Source: Blakeslea trispora
Taxonomy: Eukaryota; Mucoromycota; Mucoromycetes; Mucorales; Choanephoraceae
NCBI GenBank assembly: GCA_025331445.1
Contig: JAIWNE010000082.1
Location: forward strand, 62,001 to 126,000
Reading direction: 5' to 3'
DNA length: 64,000 bases
The first letter of the stretch is position 1. Each line of letters begins with the position of its first letter. Of the stretch, positions 60,517 to 64,000 are shown one piece after another. The notes under the pieces were generated by a model. The model was not told the DNA's origin, did not search any database, and saw only the letters and a program-made list of their open reading frames with translations. A program made the translations under genes and the position numbers.

Positions 60517-63500
60517 ATGACTCTAAATGAGCAAAGTGGACAAAAGAAATACCAGACAGTTTCATCTCTGAGCTCATGTGAAGAACTAACGACTATTTTA
60601 TTCAACACGTTTGACTATGTTGGTATGGATTTTATCAACGCACTATTAAAGGAAATTGCTGTACAGATAAAGGTACAGTCTGTTCTTTTACTACAGTTGC
60701 TATCTACCGAAGAATACAACGAATTATCCAGCATTTACAAAAGAGACGAACACGACAATTTCCATGTTATTTCTTCCCAGTCCTCTTCCAGTAGTTCGCC
60801 TAAAATCACTTCCCCTCAACATCCTACTTCTGATAGTATCCATCAAAATTCAACGCCCGACTCGCTTCAGAATCAATTCTTATTGATTAGGTCTTGCTTT
60901 GTAGATCAAACAAGCATGAATTCCAGGTAAAAGAATCACAAAAGAGAGAATCACCCTCATGCTTAATAATAACGTGTATTAGTTTAAAAGATACCATTAT
61001 TCCCTTATCCCATCTGAATGCATCATCACCTTATATCAAAACACTTGTCAACCAAGAGCCATGTATCTCAATTTTGAATCAACAGACAGAGACTGAACAA
61101 CAAGAGATTGAACGAGGCATCTATCCTGCCTATCAACAGTTTGTAGGACTCAGATTGGACCAACCTCATCTTAAGGGTATTCTGTGTGTGACTGACCATA
61201 CTGTCATGGATAGCACCAAGCTCAACAAAGTTACTCACATTTTGGAATGCGTCAAAACAAGGTGTCTAAATGAACTAAACCAATTAAAGCGACAAGAGCA
61301 ATTGATGACTGCTCGGGATCTCGCTATAGTCGATGCAGAGAACAAGCTTAAATTTTTAGCTGATATGAGTCATGAAATTAGGTAAGATAGCTCTTTTTTT
61401 TTTTTCTTTGTATGGTAAATGGACTTATATTCTTCAACAACAACAAAAAAGAACACCTATGAATGCAGTTATTGCATTGACAGATTTGCTTCTTCAAGAG
61501 AGATCTACATTGAATATGGAACAGATTGAACATTTGGAAGTTATTCAGACAAGTGGTAGTCATTTATTAACGGCAAGTAAGCTAGTCTGAAGTTTATCTG
61601 GCAAAGAAAAGAACTCACTAGTTTTTTTTTTTTTTTTAGATTATTAATGATATCCTTGATATATCCAAATTGAACCATGATCCAAAATTCAAATTGGAAA
61701 GTAGACGATTTAGCCTAAGAAAATGTCTTAAAGGTAAATGCTTTCCTATAACCAATTTTCTTTTTTTCTAACAAATTCAATCAAGATACCCTAAATATGG
61801 CTAGACATCAAGCATCCATGAGTCAACAGAACAAAGTGGTTTATGTACTTGAATGTCCTCCTGATAAAGACGATAATGTACCATTACCCCAATTAATATC
61901 ACAACTAGAGAACAGTGGAGTCTTACTGAGGCCCTTATTACACAAAAGAGGCAAGACAGTACTGCCTGTCATTTGGAAGATTGACCCAGATGTACCTGAT
62001 CATTTACTAGGCGACACCATGCGCCTTACTCAAATCATGCTCAACCTATGTTCCAATGCAGTCAAGTTTACAAAACAAGGTGGGATTCATATCCGCATCA
62101 AACGATCCGCACCCACACCTCTACGTACGCCTTCCACTCAGTCCAAATCATCAGACAAACGCATGACGTTCAAGGAACGTTATGATGCAAAGATTGAAAC
62201 GATTTGGAACCAAGCAATGCAAGAGAAACGAGATCGCAACTATCATCCTTCACCTAACAACGGGCTTGTAGGTGCAGATGAGGAGATTGGGTCTGATTAT
62301 TTCGGGGAAAAGACAGTGTTGGAAATCTCTGTGACAGATACAGGCATTGGTATTCCCGGTGATCGCTTACCAAAACTGTTCAAATCCTTTTCACAGATAG
62401 ACATCTCTACTGCTAGAAGGTATGGTGGTACAGGTCTAGGCCTTGCCATTTCAAGTACTTTGGTCAATCGGATGGGTGGTTGCGTTTGGGTTGAATCAGA
62501 AGAAGGCATTGGATCACGGTTTGCCTTGACATTGCCCATGACAGTAGCACCTCGAGGCAGAAACCATAGTAGCGACAGTACTCCTCTTGGTTTTAATGGC
62601 TCTCCTTCTTCTCCTGGCTCAACCGTTTCTGATAGTAGCAGTAGTGTTCATTCGACTTTAGGGAACACCAACTGTGCGAGTGGTAATGACATCATATCAC
62701 CTTTGTCCTCTGCCTTCTTTACCTTTACAACTCCTACTGTGACGAGTGGTGGTAGTACAAACAGTGTCAATTCTGGCTATTTTCCTGCCACACCTGCCCC
62801 TTTTTCTTCTCAGCAATTACAACAACAACAACAACAACAACAGAGACCTTTACTTCCGAGAGCTTCACATCAACATTCCTATGCTACTGAGTCACATCAA
62901 CAACGTTCAGAACCTATCTCAATTCCTCAAACTGCTCAGACCATAACGCAAGATCAATCCTATTCACCTATGGCTGAAGATGGGCATCCTCTTCATCCCA
63001 ATACAAACTTACCACCTTCCTCTGATTTAGATGCGGATGCAACAAAACGTATGAATGTGTCTGGAAATACAACAAGCAATAACAACAGTAATCCAACAAG
63101 AAAGAACTATAGTGACCTCTTATCGCCAGCTACTCGAAACAACCGAGTATCTATTTCAAAGCAACACTATCATGGTCGAAAACCACAGACAAAGGAAGAA
63201 AACCTAGCTAAAGCACATCCTTTACGTATCTTGCTTGCTGAGGATAATATCTGTAAGGCTTCAACACACATGTTGAAAGAAAAAAAGGAATTGACTCGCT
63301 TATTTCTAAATAGTGAATCAAAAGATTGCAATTAGTATTTTGAAGAGATTAGGATATGTTGATGTAGCCATTGCCAACAATGGAAGTGAAGTATTGACAT
63401 TGATGAAAACTTCTGTTTTTGATGTTATTTTTGTATGAGAAACAAAGAAAAAAAAAAGCAGTACTTTTTTCTATCAAACTTACTCTCTTCTTCTTTAGAT

Positions 63501-63972
63501 GGACCTGTATATGCCTGAGATGGATGGACTTGAAGTGACTAGAGAAATCATTAAAGAACGAACTCGTCAAAAATCACCAAGTACAGATAACACAAACACT
63601 GCCCCTTCCTCTCCAACATCCTCAGAGCCTAGTAGCACTTTGTTAAACAATAACGATGTTTATATCATCGCTTTAACAGCTTCAGCTTCTCGTGAAGATC
63701 GACAAATCTGTATTGATGCGGGCATGAATGATTTTATTAGTAAACCCTTTACGATGACTGAAATGAAAGCGGCACTCAAGACATGTGCCAACAAAAGAAA
63801 GAAAAGAAGAAAGCTGACACAAAAAGTGGCAGATATGGAAGAAGTAGTTGATGATGCTCCTGCAACAACTGTAGAGGATGTCGATGAAACAGCTTCTACA
63901 GTACCTTTAGAAACAGACCATCATACAGCAGATGACCCTATGCTGGACATTCAAACTGCAGCACCTCATTAA
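60517..63972 (+). CDS. Hybrid histidine kinase with receiver domain
   Basis: Multi-exon gene (introns near 60930, 61382, 61575, 61735, 63255, 63433) of roughly 1000 aa, start MTLNEQSGQKKYQTV. The N-terminal 260 residues look like a GAF-type sensor (YVGMDFINALLKEIAVQIKV). HisKA: MSHEIR joined to TPMNAVIALTDLLL, with the phospho-His. HATPase: QIMLNLCSNAVKFT (N box), DTGIGIP, GGTGLGLAIS. A Ser/Pro/Gln-rich linker of about 200 residues with a poly-Gln run (62817-62842) follows. Receiver: LLAEDNI joined to LNQKIAISILKRLGYVDV, phospho-Asp in MDLYMPEMDG, and FISKPF Lys. It would pass phosphate via an HPt protein to response regulators, as in fungal stress and signal sensing. No membrane segment; the signal is unknown. 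Confidence 0.93.
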
Positions 63973-64000
63973 AACAATCCCTTTTTTTTTGCATACCCGA

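Overview
The window is nuclear DNA of an AT-rich filamentous fungus, most likely Mucoromycota (Mucorales-like). The evidence is dense short GT-AG introns (mostly 50-80 nt), a fused lycopene cyclase/phytoene synthase gene, a CysG-like fused siroheme synthase, Zn2Cys6 and GH72 fungal families, and eukaryotic housekeeping genes throughout. All exon boundaries given here were read by eye from splice signals and frame. Where exon lengths are quoted they sum to a complete reading frame. Several starts were set to the first in-frame ATG, because the open frame extends further upstream only from a non-ATG codon.

Layout. 0-0.7 kb: a foldback (inverted-repeat) element with short GGAGTGGACAGT-type tandem repeats. 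1.1-2.7 kb: siroheme synthase (MET1/CysG-like). 3.0-10.3 kb: two plus-strand genes of meiotic type, a many-exon SPO22/ZIP4/TEX11-like TPR protein followed 193 bp later by a MAK/IME2-type kinase. 10.3-12.9 kb: gene-poor, with decayed coding-like stretches. 13-22.4 kb: a GPI-type surface protein, mitochondrial ATP synthase beta, a GH72 glucanosyltransferase with X8 domain and a KIN4-like kinase with KA1 domain. 23-28.6 kb (minus): ribosomal P2, IWS1/SPN1 and a CarRP-like protein whose cyclase half has lost its signature motifs while its phytoene synthase half is intact. 28.6-32 kb: gene desert. 32-39.6 kb: SMAP/AGE2-type ArfGAP, tRNA-Leu(UAA), a CENP-B-type DNA-binding protein and a PHD-JmjC JHDM1-like demethylase. 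40.9-51.8 kb: a compact block with a mitochondrial LEA-like protein, PDCD2/TSR4, a four-TM protein, a bHLH factor, LSM1, a tiny secreted protein, a protein methyltransferase, a Zn2Cys6 factor, ERH (with tiny exons) and a small unidentified gene. 52-57.2 kb: ESF1, ribosomal eL34 and PRP4 kinase. 57.2-60.5 kb: relic-rich DNA including a decayed PIF1/Helitron helicase tail. 60.5-64 kb: a hybrid histidine kinase.

Most genes are unrelated housekeeping neighbours rather than a pathway cluster. Loose themes are ribosome/RNA biology (P2, eL34, ESF1, TSR4, LSM1, PRP4, ERH, IWS1) and sexual development: SPO22/ZIP4-like, MAK/IME2-like and possibly the carotenoid enzyme, since Mucoralean mating pheromones derive from beta-carotene. 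The strongest candidates for something new are the CarRP-like protein with the eroded cyclase domain, the ERH gene whose start codon alone forms the first coding exon, and the foldback element at the left edge.
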